Of a stretch of 64,000 bases of DNA, positions 9,255-17,304 are shown one piece after another. This DNA comes from Embleya scabrispora (GTDB taxonomy: Bacteria > Actinomycetota > Actinomycetes > Streptomycetales > Streptomycetaceae). A model generated the notes under the pieces. It was given only the letters and a program-made list of their open reading frames with translations, did no database searches and was not told where the DNA came from. Position 1 is the first letter of the stretch. Each line of letters starts with the position of its first letter. Made by a program: the position numbers and the translations under genes. The stretch is from contig NZ_MWQN01000001.1 of NCBI RefSeq assembly GCF_002024165.1, positions 6,014,001 to 6,078,000 on the forward strand. The letters run 5' to 3'.

Positions 9255-10127
9255 ATGGGCGGACCGGCGGGCTCGGTCGAGGATCCGTTGGCGCGGGCCG
9301 TCGAGCGGTTTCGGGCGCGGACCGGGGTGGACGTGGCATTCGCCGGGCCGTGTCCGAGTACGGCGGACCGGTTGGTGATCTCGTACCTGAGCGGCACCTC
9401 GACGCGCGTGCTGGCCGGGTTGACGGTGGTCGCCGGGAGCGGGGTCGGCGGCAAGGCGATGACCACACGGCGGCCGGTGCGGGTGGTGGACTATGTCGCG
9501 GCGTCGGCGATCAGCCACGAGTACGACCGGGCGGTCACGACCGAGGGGGTGCGGGCGGTGTTCGCTGTGCCGGTTCCCGTGTCGGGGGCTGCCGGTGGGC
9601 GGGGCGGGGTGGCGGCGGTGCTGTACGGGGCGTTGCGGCGGCCGTCGGACTTCGGGGACGGCATCCTGACCACGGCCTGTGACGCGGCGCGGGAGGTGGG
9701 GCACGAGATCGCCGTGGCGCGTGAGGTCGAGCAACGGATGGCGCGGGCGGCGGAGTTGCCGGGGTGGGCGGCGCTGGAGATCCGGCTGGCCCACGCGGAT
9801 CTGCTGGCGCTGGCGGGGGCGGCCGCGGAGGACGACCCGGTGCTGGGGGAGCGGCTGCGGGCGGTGTGCGGGCGGTTGGCGCGGACGGCGGCCTCGGTCG
9901 GGGAGGGCGGGGGTGGCGCGCGGTCCGGGCAGCCGCGGTTGACGGTGCGGGAGACGGATGTGTTGGCCCTGGTGGGGGTGGGGCGGACCAATGCCGAGGT
10001 GGGGCAGGCGCTGGGGGTGGGGGCGGAGACGGTGAAGAGTTACCTGCGGTCGGCGATGCGGAAGTTGGGGGCGCACAACCGGGTGGAGGCGGTGGGTGCG
10101 GCGCGGGCGGCGGGGCTGTTGCCGTAG
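9255..10127 (+). CDS. GAF-domain LuxR-family transcriptional regulator
   Basis: Regulator of 290 aa. The N-terminal ~150 residues read as a GAF-like sensor domain (VDVAFAGPCP...GVGGKAMTTRRPVRVVDY...VRAVFAVPVPV). A predicted helical region follows, then a C-terminal LuxR helix-turn-helix (LTVRETDVLALVGVGRTNAE, then VGAETVKSYLRSAMRKLG). ATG 9255 is chosen because GGGGAGG at 9244-9250 lies 4 nt upstream; an in-frame ATG at 9240 lacks a site. Its divergent neighbour encodes a fatty-acyl-CoA ligase, so control of lipid activation or catabolism is the likely role. The ligand is unknown. Confidence 0.88.
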   Translation: MGGPAGSVEDPLARAVERFRARTGVDVAFAGPCPSTADRLVISYLSGTSTRVLAGLTVVAGSGVGGKAMTTRRPVRVVDYVAASAISHEYDRAVTTEGVRAVFAVPVPVSGAAGGRGGVAAVLYGALRRPSDFGDGILTTACDAAREVGHEIAVAREVEQRMARAAELPGWAALEIRLAHADLLALAGAAAEDDPVLGERLRAVCGRLARTAASVGEGGGGARSGQPRLTVRETDVLALVGVGRTNAEVGQALGVGAETVKSYLRSAMRKLGAHNRVEAVGAARAAGLLP

Positions 10128-10202
10128 CCCTTGCGGGCGGCGTGGGGTGGTTGCCCGGTGCGGGCGGGCTTTCGCCCGGAGGCCGGCGTCTCGTCCCGGG
10201 CT

Positions 10203-10530
10203 GTCCTCAAGCGCCGGACGGGCTGGGTTGGTTGCGTCCTGTGTGTGGGTTGTGGTTGTGCGTTGGTGCGGTTTTGTTGTCCTCAAGCGCCGGACGGGCT
10301 GGGTTTGGCTGCCTTCGGCGTGGAGGCTGCGGTCCGGGACGCCTGCGGCGGGCTGTCCTCAAGCGCCGGACGGGCTGGTTTGGTTGCGTTCTGTGTGTGG
10401 ATCGCGGTTGTGCGTTGGTGCGGTTTTGTTGTCCTCAAGCGCCGGACGGGCTGGGTTTGGCTGCCTTCGGCGTGGAGGCTGCGGTCCGGGACGCCTGCGG
10501 CGGGCTGTCCTCAAGCGCCGGACGGGCTGG
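10203..10530. repeat. Five-copy 76-bp-period repeat array (152-bp higher-order unit)
   Basis: A 24-bp element with core CAAGCGCCGGACGGGCTG occurs at 10203, 10279, 10355, 10431 and 10507, exactly 76 bp apart. The 52-bp spacers alternate: type A at 10227-10278 and 10379-10430 (about 5 differences) and type B at 10303-10354 and 10455-10506 (identical as read). The array is therefore an ABAB tandem of 152 bp. The core motif is, to my recollection, widely dispersed in Streptomyces intergenic DNA. No gene is supported in 10128-10614. Confidence 0.92.
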
Positions 10531-10614
10531 TCCTGGGGTGGTCGCTCCGATTTGGGTCGCGATGAAGTTCCTGGCCCGTCGGCGGACTGGGCCAGGGGCT
10601 TCGCTGCGTGTGGA

Positions 10615-10851
10615 TCATGCGATGACCTGGACCACCGTGATCAACAGTCGGCTGTTCGTGATCTGATAGACGACGAACACGCTTCCGCATGTCGCCTCTC
10701 GGCGGTCCTTGCTGTAGGTCGGGCTGGACCCCGACCCGTATGGGTCCTGGGCGATGCGCTGCATGCCGTTGTCCAGGTCCCGCCGCTGGTCAGGGGCGAG
10801 TTGATCGCGCGCCCTTTGCGATTTGGGATCGTAGGTCACGTCGTACGACAT
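10615..10851 (-). CDS. RelE/ParE-like toxin-type protein
   Basis: Small protein of 78 aa with the RelE/ParE size and outline: [18 protein letters not shown] at the N-terminus, a helical middle ([16 protein letters not shown]) and a beta-rich end ([21 protein letters not shown]). Known members cleave mRNA at the ribosome or poison gyrase; catalytic residues cannot be assigned with confidence here. The start has an excellent GGGGGAGG 6 nt upstream, placed inside the 3' end of the partner gene, giving a 62-nt overlap. It is likely translated together with that partner as a toxin-antitoxin-like module. Confidence 0.7.
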   Translation of the reverse strand: MSYDVTYDPKSQRARDQLAPDQRRDLDNGMQRIAQDPYGSGSSPTYSKDRREATCGSVFVVYQITNSRLLITVVQVIA

Positions 10852-11173
10852 CGGGATCCTCCCCCATGATCACCCGCGCGTCGGCTTCCTCGGCCAGGCG
10901 CTGGATTCTGTCGTGATCGCGCTCCACTGCTTCCACCATCTCCGGTGGGCGCGCCCACCGGACCATCGCCGCGAAGATGTCCCTGGCGGGAGTGTTCTCG
11001 ATCGCTTCCGTGAAATTGGCGCGCTGCTCTTCCGGCAGGGCCGCACGGATGCCCGCGATGGTGGCCGGCATGGTGACCCACTCGTCCCCGACGACCGTCC
11101 GGAACAGCCTTCCGCCTTGGGTGTCGGGAACGGTCGGGTCGTGGTCCTGTGGTTCGTCTGGAGTGTCGTTCAT
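10790..11173 (-). CDS. Putative antitoxin partner, DUF6247-like
   Basis: Acidic 127-aa protein. It contains [28 protein letters not shown], resembling the DUF6247 proteins that precede RelE/ParE-type genes in actinomycetes (assignment by motif memory). The N-terminal ~30 residues are acidic and probably disordered. GAGGA lies 6 nt before the ATG. The gene lies upstream of, and overlaps by 62 nt, the RelE-like gene, the usual antitoxin-first order. It is divergent from mtnD across a 228-bp spacer. Confidence 0.6.
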   Translation of the reverse strand: MNDTPDEPQDHDPTVPDTQGGRLFRTVVGDEWVTMPATIAGIRAALPEEQRANFTEAIENTPARDIFAAMVRWARPPEMVEAVERDHDRIQRLAEEADARVIMGEDPDVVRRDLRSQIAKGARSTRP

Positions 11174-11360
11174 GCGCTTCCTCGGGTATTCGTTGTCCGG
11201 TTGCTCTCAGTGTGCCCTCGAAAGCACATCGTGATCCAGGGTTCGGCGATGCGGGCATATTCCGTAGTTACGGGACCGGGGTGGGGGGAATTGGGGGAGA
11301 CGGTAGTTTTGGGGATGGGGCGGGGGGTCCTTGGTGTTTGGTGTGTAGTGGGTTTGGTGC

Positions 11361-11389
11361 TCGGGGAGTTTGCCCCGATCGAGTACTCG
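11361..11389 (+). promoter_or_regulatory. 5'-leader stem-loop and palindrome before mtnD
   Basis: TCGGGG-AGTTTG-CCCCGA (11361-11378) can form a 6-bp hairpin and is followed at once by the palindrome CGAGTACTCG (11380-11389), ending two bases before the GGAGGG ribosome site of mtnD. The structure could affect initiation or be an operator. I do not see the conserved core of a SAM riboswitch. Confidence 0.4.
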
Positions 11390-11401
11390 TGGAGGGACGC
11401 C

Positions 11402-11983
11402 ATGTCCTTGTTGACCGTGTGGCCTGAGAACGATGCCGCCGAGGTGATTGTGCGGACTTCGGAGCCGGGGGAGATTGCTCGGGCGCTGGAGCCGATCGGG
11501 GTTCGGTTCGAGCGGTGGACGGCCGATGTGGCGTTGCCCGACGGGGCTACGCAGGATCAGGTGATCGCGGCCTACCGGACCGAGGTGGATCGGATCAGCG
11601 CGGCCGAGGGGTACATCCTCGTGGACGTGATTCGGCTGCAGCCGTCCGACGATCCGGAGTGGCCGGCCAAGGCCGCCGGGGCGCGGGCGAAGTTTTTGAC
11701 CGAGCACACGCATGAGGATGACGAGGTGCGCTTCTTCGTCGAAGGGGCCGGCATCTTCTACCTGCACATCGCCGGTCGGGTGCACGCGGTGTTGTGCGAG
11801 GCGGGCGATCTGCTCTCGGTGCCCAAGGGCATCACGCACTGGTTCGACATGGGCGTGGAGCCGTCGGTCGCCGCGATCCGGTTCTTCCACGACGAGGACG
11901 GCTGGGTCGGCGACTTCACCGGTGACCCGATCGCCTCGCGCTTCCCGGACTTCGACGAGATCTGGGCCGGGTACGCCGCGTGA
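11402..11983 (+). CDS. mtnD: Acireductone dioxygenase
   Basis: Cupin metalloenzyme (193 aa) of methionine salvage. With Fe it converts 1,2-dihydroxy-3-keto-5-methylthiopentene plus O2 to 4-methylthio-2-oxobutyrate and formate. The metal ligands are visible in [14 protein letters not shown] (His, His, Glu) and in [12 protein letters not shown] (last His). Length and the motif [15 protein letters not shown] match the bacterial ARD family. GGAGGG lies upstream of the ATG. It overlaps mtnC by 4 nt (GTGA), giving a two-gene operon that catalyses consecutive steps. Confidence 0.96.
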   Translation: MSLLTVWPENDAAEVIVRTSEPGEIARALEPIGVRFERWTADVALPDGATQDQVIAAYRTEVDRISAAEGYILVDVIRLQPSDDPEWPAKAAGARAKFLTEHTHEDDEVRFFVEGAGIFYLHIAGRVHAVLCEAGDLLSVPKGITHWFDMGVEPSVAAIRFFHDEDGWVGDFTGDPIASRFPDFDEIWAGYAA

Positions 11984-12732
11984 GCTCAGGCACGAACCCG
12001 ATCGACGCCCCGCTGACGGTGGTCGTCGACATCGAGGGCACCACCAGCGCCACCGGCTTCATCACCGAGCAGTTGTATCCGTACTCCCGGGCGCACTTCG
12101 GCCGTTGGCTGGACGAGCACGGCGACGACCCCGACGTGGTGCGCGCCGTCGAGGCCGTGCGTGAGCTGATCGGCGAACCGGACGCGGACGACCGGCGGAT
12201 CGTCGAGGCCTTGAACGGCTGGCTCGACCGGGACGAGAAGGTCACTCCGCTCAAGGCGCTCCAGGGCATGATCTGGGCCGAGGGCTTCGCGTCCGGCGAA
12301 CTCACCTCGCACTTCTACCCGGACGCCATCCCGGCGCTGCGCGCGTGGCACGCGGCCGGGCATCGGCTGTACATCTTCTCCTCGGGCTCGGTGGCCGCGC
12401 AGCGCGCGTGGTTCGGCAGTTCGCCCGAGGGGTCGCTGCTGCCGCTGTTCTCGGGGCACTTCGACACGGAGAACGCCGGCCCCAAGCGGGTCGCCGACTC
12501 GTACCGCGCGATCGCGGCGCGGATCGGCGAGCTGCCGGAGCGCCTGGTCTTCCTGTCCGACGTGGTCGACGAGTTGGACGCGGCGCGCGAGGCCGGGTGG
12601 TGGACCATCGGCGTGCGCCGGCCGGATGCCGACGAGCCGTACTACGACCGGGGCGTGGGCGATCACCCGGAGACGGCCACCTTCGCCCGGTTGGATCTCG
12701 ACGGCGATCGGCCGATCCTGCGCGAGCCCTGA
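11980..12732 (+). CDS. mtnC: Enolase-phosphatase E1
   Basis: HAD-superfamily bifunctional enzyme (250 aa). It enolises 2,3-diketo-5-methylthiopentyl-1-phosphate and removes the phosphate to give the acireductone used by MtnD. HAD motif I is [11 protein letters not shown] (nucleophile Asp, with Glu as in E1 enzymes), motif II FSSGSV, and motif III/IV lie in [10 protein letters not shown]...[18 protein letters not shown]. The GTG start overlaps the mtnD stop. The gene is followed by a strong hairpin terminator and converges on the flavin-reductase gene of the nucleoside operon. Confidence 0.95.
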   Translation: MSSGTNPIDAPLTVVVDIEGTTSATGFITEQLYPYSRAHFGRWLDEHGDDPDVVRAVEAVRELIGEPDADDRRIVEALNGWLDRDEKVTPLKALQGMIWAEGFASGELTSHFYPDAIPALRAWHAAGHRLYIFSSGSVAAQRAWFGSSPEGSLLPLFSGHFDTENAGPKRVADSYRAIAARIGELPERLVFLSDVVDELDAAREAGWWTIGVRRPDADEPYYDRGVGDHPETATFARLDLDGDRPILREP

Positions 12733-12745
12733 ACCATCAGCGCAA

Positions 12746-12791
12746 GAAGGGCGGTCGGCGGCACGAACTCCCGTGCCGCCGAGCGCCCTTC
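12746..12791. terminator. Bidirectional hairpin terminator after mtnDC
   Basis: A 20-position stem with one G-G mismatch (12746-12765 with 12772-12791) and loop AACTCC lies between the convergent mtnC and flavin-reductase genes. No U-tract follows, as is common in actinomycetes. Confidence 0.85.
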
Positions 12792-12806
12792 GGCGAACGA
12801 GCAGGC

Positions 12807-13604
12807 TCAGCCGAAGCGCTCCACCCGGATCCGGGTGGTCGGTACGCCCGCCGCGGTGAGCAGTCGACCCGCGTGTTCGGCGAATCCGGTCGAGCCGCAG
12901 ACGAAGACCTCGTAGCGCTCGTCCGCGACGGCCGCCGCCGCGTGCGGGGCGAGCGTGTCCGGGGCGAGCCGGCCCACCGGATGCGGATACCCGGGCGGCG
13001 CCGCGCGGCTGTACAGGACGGTGTGCTCCTCGCCCGGCCGCGGGGCCAACTCCGCCGCGTACAACAGGTCCTGCGGAGTGCGGGCGCACGCGACCAGGCG
13101 CAGCGGCACGGTCAGCGCGCGGCGGCGCCGGTGGCGCACCATCGCCATCAGCGGGACCAGGCCCGACCCGCCCGCCACGAGGAGCACCGGCCGATCGCCC
13201 GGCCAGGCGAAGAACCCGCCCAGTGGGCCGCGTACTTCCAACGCGTCGCCGGGCCGGGCCACGTCGTGCACGAAGCCGGACACCTCGCCGCCCGGCATGC
13301 GGTCGACGGTGAACTCGATGTGCCCCTCGTCGTCCGGCGCGGAGGCGACCGAGTAGTGCCGCTGCGCGGTGTAGCCGTCGGCGGCGGTCAACCGCAACAT
13401 GTAGTGCTGGCCCGCCACATGCGCGTTCCAGACCGGCAGCGCCAGACGCACGGTCACCGCGTTGGGCGTCTCGCGCCGTACCTCGACCACGGTCGCGTGC
13501 TGCCAGTCCACGCTGCCGCGCAGGCTCGGCGCGGCCCGGCCGGGCGCGGCGAAGGCGGGGATCGGCGGGAGGTGCGCCAGGCCCGCCGGGGTCGACTCAG
13601 TCAC
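12807..13604 (-). CDS. FAD/NAD(P)H flavodoxin-type oxidoreductase
   Basis: Ferredoxin-NADP reductase-family protein (265 aa). It has a FAD-binding barrel with AQRHYSVASAP (RxYS-type), GGEVSGFVHDVARPGD and GPLGGFFAWPGD, and a NAD(P) domain with LLVAGGSGLVPLMAM and FVCGSTGFAEHAGRLL. No 2Fe-2S motif is present. The GTG start overlaps the end of the molybdopterin oxidoreductase gene by 8 nt, so this is probably its electron-transfer partner. It is the last gene of the long minus-strand operon starting near 21.3 kb. Confidence 0.88.
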   Translation of the reverse strand: MTESTPAGLAHLPPIPAFAAPGRAAPSLRGSVDWQHATVVEVRRETPNAVTVRLALPVWNAHVAGQHYMLRLTAADGYTAQRHYSVASAPDDEGHIEFTVDRMPGGEVSGFVHDVARPGDALEVRGPLGGFFAWPGDRPVLLVAGGSGLVPLMAMVRHRRRRALTVPLRLVACARTPQDLLYAAELAPRPGEEHTVLYSRAAPPGYPHPVGRLAPDTLAPHAAAAVADERYEVFVCGSTGFAEHAGRLLTAAGVPTTRIRVERFG

Positions 13605-14211
13605 CGGAGTACCGCTCCTCTGCCCACGGGTCGCCGCGATGGTGGTAGCCGTTGACCTCCCAAAAGCCCGGCTCGTCGTGGTCCAGCAGGCGCAGGCCCG
13701 CGATCCACTTGACGCTCTTCCAGAAGTACAGGTGCGGCACCAGCAGCCGCGCCGGGCCGCCGTGTGCCGGGGTCAGCGGCTCGCCCTCGAAGTCGAAGGC
13801 GATCCAGGCCCGGCCGCCGGTCAGGTCGGCGAGGGCGAGGTTGGTGGTGTAGCCGGTGTGCGAGAAGGCCACCGCGTGGGTGGCGCCGGCGCGCGGTCCG
13901 GCCTCGGCCAGGAACACGTCCAGCGACACGCCGGCGAAGTCGGTGCTCAGCTTCGACCAGGACGTGACGCAGTGGATCGGGCCGTCGTACCTCTCCCGGG
14001 GCAGCGCGCGGGCCTGGTCCCAACTCCACGAGCGCGGCCGCTCGACCAGCCCGTCGATCCGGAACGACCAGTCGGCCGGGGCCAGTTCCGGAGTGACCTC
14101 GGCGGAGAGCACAGGGAAGTCGTGGCGCGCGTCGTACTGCCCCGGAGGCAGTCGCGGATCGCGCTCGGCGGCGGTGTGCCGGCCGACGAAGCCACGCGTG
14201 GTGGAACTCAT
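13597..14211 (-). CDS. Molybdopterin-dependent oxidoreductase, sulfite-oxidase fold
   Basis: Cytoplasmic protein of 204 aa consisting of the sulfite-oxidase/MsrP Moco-binding domain alone. The Cys that would ligand Mo is in IHCVTSWSKL, and GGPARLLVPHLYFWKSVKWI is the conserved late motif. It lacks the C-terminal dimerisation domain and any signal peptide, unlike the exported sulfite oxidase at 28880. The ATG overlaps the amidohydrolase stop (ATGA), and the following reductase overlaps it by 8 nt, so the two form a redox pair. The substrate is unknown; coupling to nucleoside salvage genes is unusual. Confidence 0.88.
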   Translation of the reverse strand: MSSTTRGFVGRHTAAERDPRLPPGQYDARHDFPVLSAEVTPELAPADWSFRIDGLVERPRSWSWDQARALPRERYDGPIHCVTSWSKLSTDFAGVSLDVFLAEAGPRAGATHAVAFSHTGYTTNLALADLTGGRAWIAFDFEGEPLTPAHGGPARLLVPHLYFWKSVKWIAGLRLLDHDEPGFWEVNGYHHRGDPWAEERYSGD

Positions 14212-15557
14212 GTCGTCTTCTCCCTTCGCGTCGTCGGACCGGCACCGGGGCCGGCGACCCGTCCCCGCAATGTCCCCGCGAGCGCCTCGACCTCCTCGAT
14301 CGCCGCGCCCTCGTCGATCGTAAGCAACCGCCGGTCGCGCAGCACGACGCGGCCGTCGATCACCGTGTCCCGCACGTCGGCGGCCCCGGCCGCGTAGGCC
14401 AGCATCGACCACGGGTCGTGCCGGGGCGTCAGGTGCGGCCGGTTCAGGTCGAGCACCACCAGGTCGGCCGCCTTGCCCACCTCGATCGACCCGGTCAGCG
14501 CGCCGATCCCGATCGCCCGCGCGCCGTCGACGGTGGCCATCCGTACCGCCGTGCGCGCGCCGACCAGGGTCGGGTCGGGCGCCCCGGAACCGACCCGGTG
14601 CAGCGTCGCCGCCGCACGGATCGGGCCGAACAGGTCGAGCGCGTTGGCGCTGACCGCGCCGTCCGTACCCAACCCCACCGGCACCCCGGCCGCCAGCAGT
14701 TCGGGCAGGCGGGCCACCCCGGAGGCCAGTTTGAGGTTGGACACCGGGCAGTGCGCGACGCCCGCGCCGGAGTCGGCGATCAATCCGATCTCCTCGTCGG
14801 TGAGGTGCACCGCGTGCGCGAGCAGCGTGCCGGGGCCCAGCAGCCCCAGATGGTGCAGGAGTTCCACCGGCCGGCGGCCGTGCCTGCGCCGAACGGTCTC
14901 CGCCTCGGCCGCGTTCTCCGCCGCGTGGATGTGCAGCAACGCCCCGTGTTCGCGGGCCAGTTCGGCCACCGCCAGGAGCCGGTCCGGGTCCAGCGTGTAC
15001 GTGCTGTGCGGCGTCACGCAGCGGATCGCCGTTCGGGCCAGCAACTCCGGCGCGAGCCGCAGTCGGGCCGCGAAGTCGAGCCCGTCGGGCGGCCCGGGCA
15101 CATCCATGAACGTCGGCCCCGTCACCAGCCGAAAGCCCGCGTCGGCGGCGGCCTCCAGGCCCGCCTCGGGGAACCAGTACATGTCCATCGCCGTGGTCAC
15201 GCCCGCCCGGATCGACTCGGCCAGCGCCAACCGCACCGCGGCGCGCACCACCTCGGCGGACAACACCGCGCTCTCCGCGGCGACCAACCGGTCCAGGAAC
15301 ACCTGGAGATCGACGTCGTCGGCCGTACCCCGAAACAGCGTCATCGCCGCATGGGAGTGCGCGTTGACCAGCCCCGGCACCACCAGGCACCCCCGCGCGT
15401 CCAGGGTCGGCGCACCCGGGAAGCGCGCCCCCAACTCGGCCGCCGGCCCCACCGCGACGATCCGCCGGTCGGCGATCGCCACCGCGCCGTCGGCCACGTA
15501 CGTATCGGCGGCGTCGGCGGTGAGCACCGCGCCGCCGGTGACGAGCAGATCGATCAC
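14208..15557 (-). CDS. Amidohydrolase, MTA/SAH deaminase-like
   Basis: TRZ/ATZ-family metal-dependent deaminase of 449 aa. Zinc ligands are seen in VNAHSHAAMTLFRG (HxH), LHIHAAEN, the following HAVHL and the Asp in VGLGTDGAVSAN. The sequence VNAHSHAAMTLFRGTADD with VTTAMDMYWFPEA resembles 5'-methylthioadenosine/S-adenosylhomocysteine deaminases (MtaD); guanine or other adenosine deaminases are alternatives. The GTG start overlaps the nucleoside phosphorylase stop (GTGA). With that gene it would convert MTA to methylthioinosine and then to methylthioribose-1-phosphate, the MtnA substrate. This link is inference from context. Confidence 0.85.
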   Translation of the reverse strand: MIDLLVTGGAVLTADAADTYVADGAVAIADRRIVAVGPAAELGARFPGAPTLDARGCLVVPGLVNAHSHAAMTLFRGTADDVDLQVFLDRLVAAESAVLSAEVVRAAVRLALAESIRAGVTTAMDMYWFPEAGLEAAADAGFRLVTGPTFMDVPGPPDGLDFAARLRLAPELLARTAIRCVTPHSTYTLDPDRLLAVAELAREHGALLHIHAAENAAEAETVRRRHGRRPVELLHHLGLLGPGTLLAHAVHLTDEEIGLIADSGAGVAHCPVSNLKLASGVARLPELLAAGVPVGLGTDGAVSANALDLFGPIRAAATLHRVGSGAPDPTLVGARTAVRMATVDGARAIGIGALTGSIEVGKAADLVVLDLNRPHLTPRHDPWSMLAYAAGAADVRDTVIDGRVVLRDRRLLTIDEGAAIEEVEALAGTLRGRVAGPGAGPTTRREKTT

Positions 15558-16333
15558 GCGCCGTCCGCCGCCTCGTCCTCGGCCAGCCGGTACAGCGCGT
15601 CCAACGCCACCACCACGCCCCGCTCGACGCCCTCGGCGACCACCGTGCGGTGCGGGTCGTAGGTCGACGCGCCCGACTCGTCGACCAGGTCGTCGGCCGC
15701 GATGCCGTCCACGACCAACACCCCGCCGGCCCGATGCCCACCCAACGCGGCCCAGACCAACAGCGCCGACAACTCCATCTCGATCGCCAGCACACCCGCC
15801 GCCTGATACGGCTTCATCGGCAGTTCCAACACACCCGGCATGAACGCCGCACGGGTCCACACCGTGCCCCGGTGATGTGGCGCGCCGTGCGCGCGGGCCG
15901 CGCCCTGGAGCGCGAGCACCACCTCCGGCGTGGCGGACGCCGGGAACTCGGCGGGCACCAACTGCTGGGTGACCCCGTCGTCGCGCACCGCGCCGGTGGC
16001 TATCACCAGGTCCCCGTCGTGCACCCCGCGCGCCATCGCACCCGCGGTGCCGAGCCGGACGAAGGTGCGTACCCCCGCCTCGGCCAACTCGCCGAACAGG
16101 CACACCGCGCCGGGGCCGCCCACGCCGTGCGAGGACACCACCACGGGCAGCCCGCGCCAGGTGCCCGCGTAGCTGACGTACTCCCGGTTGGCGCCGATCC
16201 GCCGTGCGTCGTCCAGGCGTTCGGCGACCAGCGCGGCACGCGCCGGGTCGCCGACGACCAGCGCGTGCGCGGGCAGCCCGCTGCTGGGGATCCGGGTGAT
16301 CGGCAACACGGCGGGGCGGGTGGTGGTGGTCAT
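15554..16333 (-). CDS. Nucleoside phosphorylase (PNP/UDP family)
   Basis: Phosphorylase of 259 aa cleaving a nucleoside with phosphate to base plus ribose-1-phosphate. Family motifs are VVGDPARAALVAERLDD (phosphate loop), NREYVSYAGTWRGLPV, SSHGVGGPGA, VRLGTAGAM and AIEMELSALLVWAAL (the Glu-Met-Glu that holds ribose). These fit the hexameric uridine/purine phosphorylase class. In this operon a methylthioinosine or inosine substrate is attractive but unproven. It overlaps the permease gene upstream (ATGA) and the deaminase downstream (GTGA). Confidence 0.88.
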   Translation of the reverse strand: MTTTTRPAVLPITRIPSSGLPAHALVVGDPARAALVAERLDDARRIGANREYVSYAGTWRGLPVVVSSHGVGGPGAVCLFGELAEAGVRTFVRLGTAGAMARGVHDGDLVIATGAVRDDGVTQQLVPAEFPASATPEVVLALQGAARAHGAPHHRGTVWTRAAFMPGVLELPMKPYQAAGVLAIEMELSALLVWAALGGHRAGGVLVVDGIAADDLVDESGASTYDPHRTVVAEGVERGVVVALDALYRLAEDEAADGA

Positions 16334-17304
16334 GAGGGCGACTCCGTGGTGGTGCGCGCGATGCGGCGTGGACGGGGGATGCGGCCGGTGAGCCGGCCCG
16401 GCGGCGCGCCGCCGCGTCGGCCGCGCGAACGGGTGGCCAGGAACAGCGCGACCAGGGTCATCACATAGGGCGCGGCGTCGGCGGCCTGCTGGGGCATGCC
16501 CTCGCCCTGGAGCCGGAAGCCGATCGCCTCGACCAGCCCGAACAGGATGCCGGCGAGCAATACCCCGACCGGCAGCGCCCGGCCCAGCATCACCGCGACC
16601 ACGGCGATCCAGCCGCGCCCGGCGGTCATGTTCTCCGAGAACAGGGTCACGTTGCCCAACGCGAGCTGCGCGCCCGCGAGCCCGCACAGCGCGCCCGAGG
16701 TCAGGATCGCGGCATAGCGGTAGCGGGCCACGCTGACCCCGAGCGACTGGGCCGCCTCGGGGGCCTCGCCGACGCCGCGCAGCCGTACACCCCACGGGTG
16801 CCGGGACAGCAGGACGGCGATCACCACGACCGCGACCCAGGACAGGTACACCAGCGGCGAGTGGCCGGACAGCGCCGGGCCGACGAAGGGCACCGACTCC
16901 AGGCCGGGGATGTCCACCGGTCGCAGGCCCTCCAGGTCCGGGTCGCCGAAGGTGCCCTGCTTGCCGAAGACGGTCCGCAGGAGGAAGCCGGTCAGGCCGA
17001 CCGCGAGCAGGTTCAGCGCGATGCACAGCACCACCGCGTCGGCGCCGAGGGTGACCGCGCCGATGGCGAGCAGCAGCGAGAAGACCATCGCGGCCACGAC
17101 CGCGGAGATCACCCCGATCCACACGCTGCCGCCGAACCAGCTGCCGGTGACGGCGGCGAAGCAGCCGATCAGCATGGTCCCTTCGAGGGACACGTTGAAC
17201 ACGCCCGCGCGTTCGCACAGCGCGCCGCCGAGGGCGGCGAACAGGATCGGGGTGAGGGCGCGCAGGGCGGAGAAGATCAGTTCGGCGTCGAAGGACATGG
17301 TCAC
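16330..17304 (-). CDS. Nucleoside ABC permease (BMP-type), subunit 2
   Basis: Membrane protein of 324 aa with about eight spans, of the BPD_transp_2 class. It has the typical GGALCERAGVFNVSLEGTMLIG near the N-terminus and GVGEAPEAAQSLGVSVARYRYAAI as the EAA-like cytoplasmic loop. It matches permeases of guanosine/purine-nucleoside importers (NupQ-like). A GTG start at 17304 overlaps the other permease; an ATG two codons in is an alternative. The C-terminal ~35 residues are Arg/Pro-rich. Confidence 0.92.
   Translation of the reverse strand: MTMSFDAELIFSALRALTPILFAALGGALCERAGVFNVSLEGTMLIGCFAAVTGSWFGGSVWIGVISAVVAAMVFSLLLAIGAVTLGADAVVLCIALNLLAVGLTGFLLRTVFGKQGTFGDPDLEGLRPVDIPGLESVPFVGPALSGHSPLVYLSWVAVVVIAVLLSRHPWGVRLRGVGEAPEAAQSLGVSVARYRYAAILTSGALCGLAGAQLALGNVTLFSENMTAGRGWIAVVAVMLGRALPVGVLLAGILFGLVEAIGFRLQGEGMPQQAADAAPYVMTLVALFLATRSRGRRGGAPPGRLTGRIPRPRRIARTTTESPS

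Noticed and set aside
10203..10530. CRISPR-like array
   Set aside because: The period is 76 bp with spacers that are themselves duplicated, and no cas genes occur in the window.
11174..11401. Possible SAM riboswitch before mtnD
   Set aside because: Only a short hairpin and a palindrome are seen; the conserved multi-helix SAM-I or other SAM cores could not be found.
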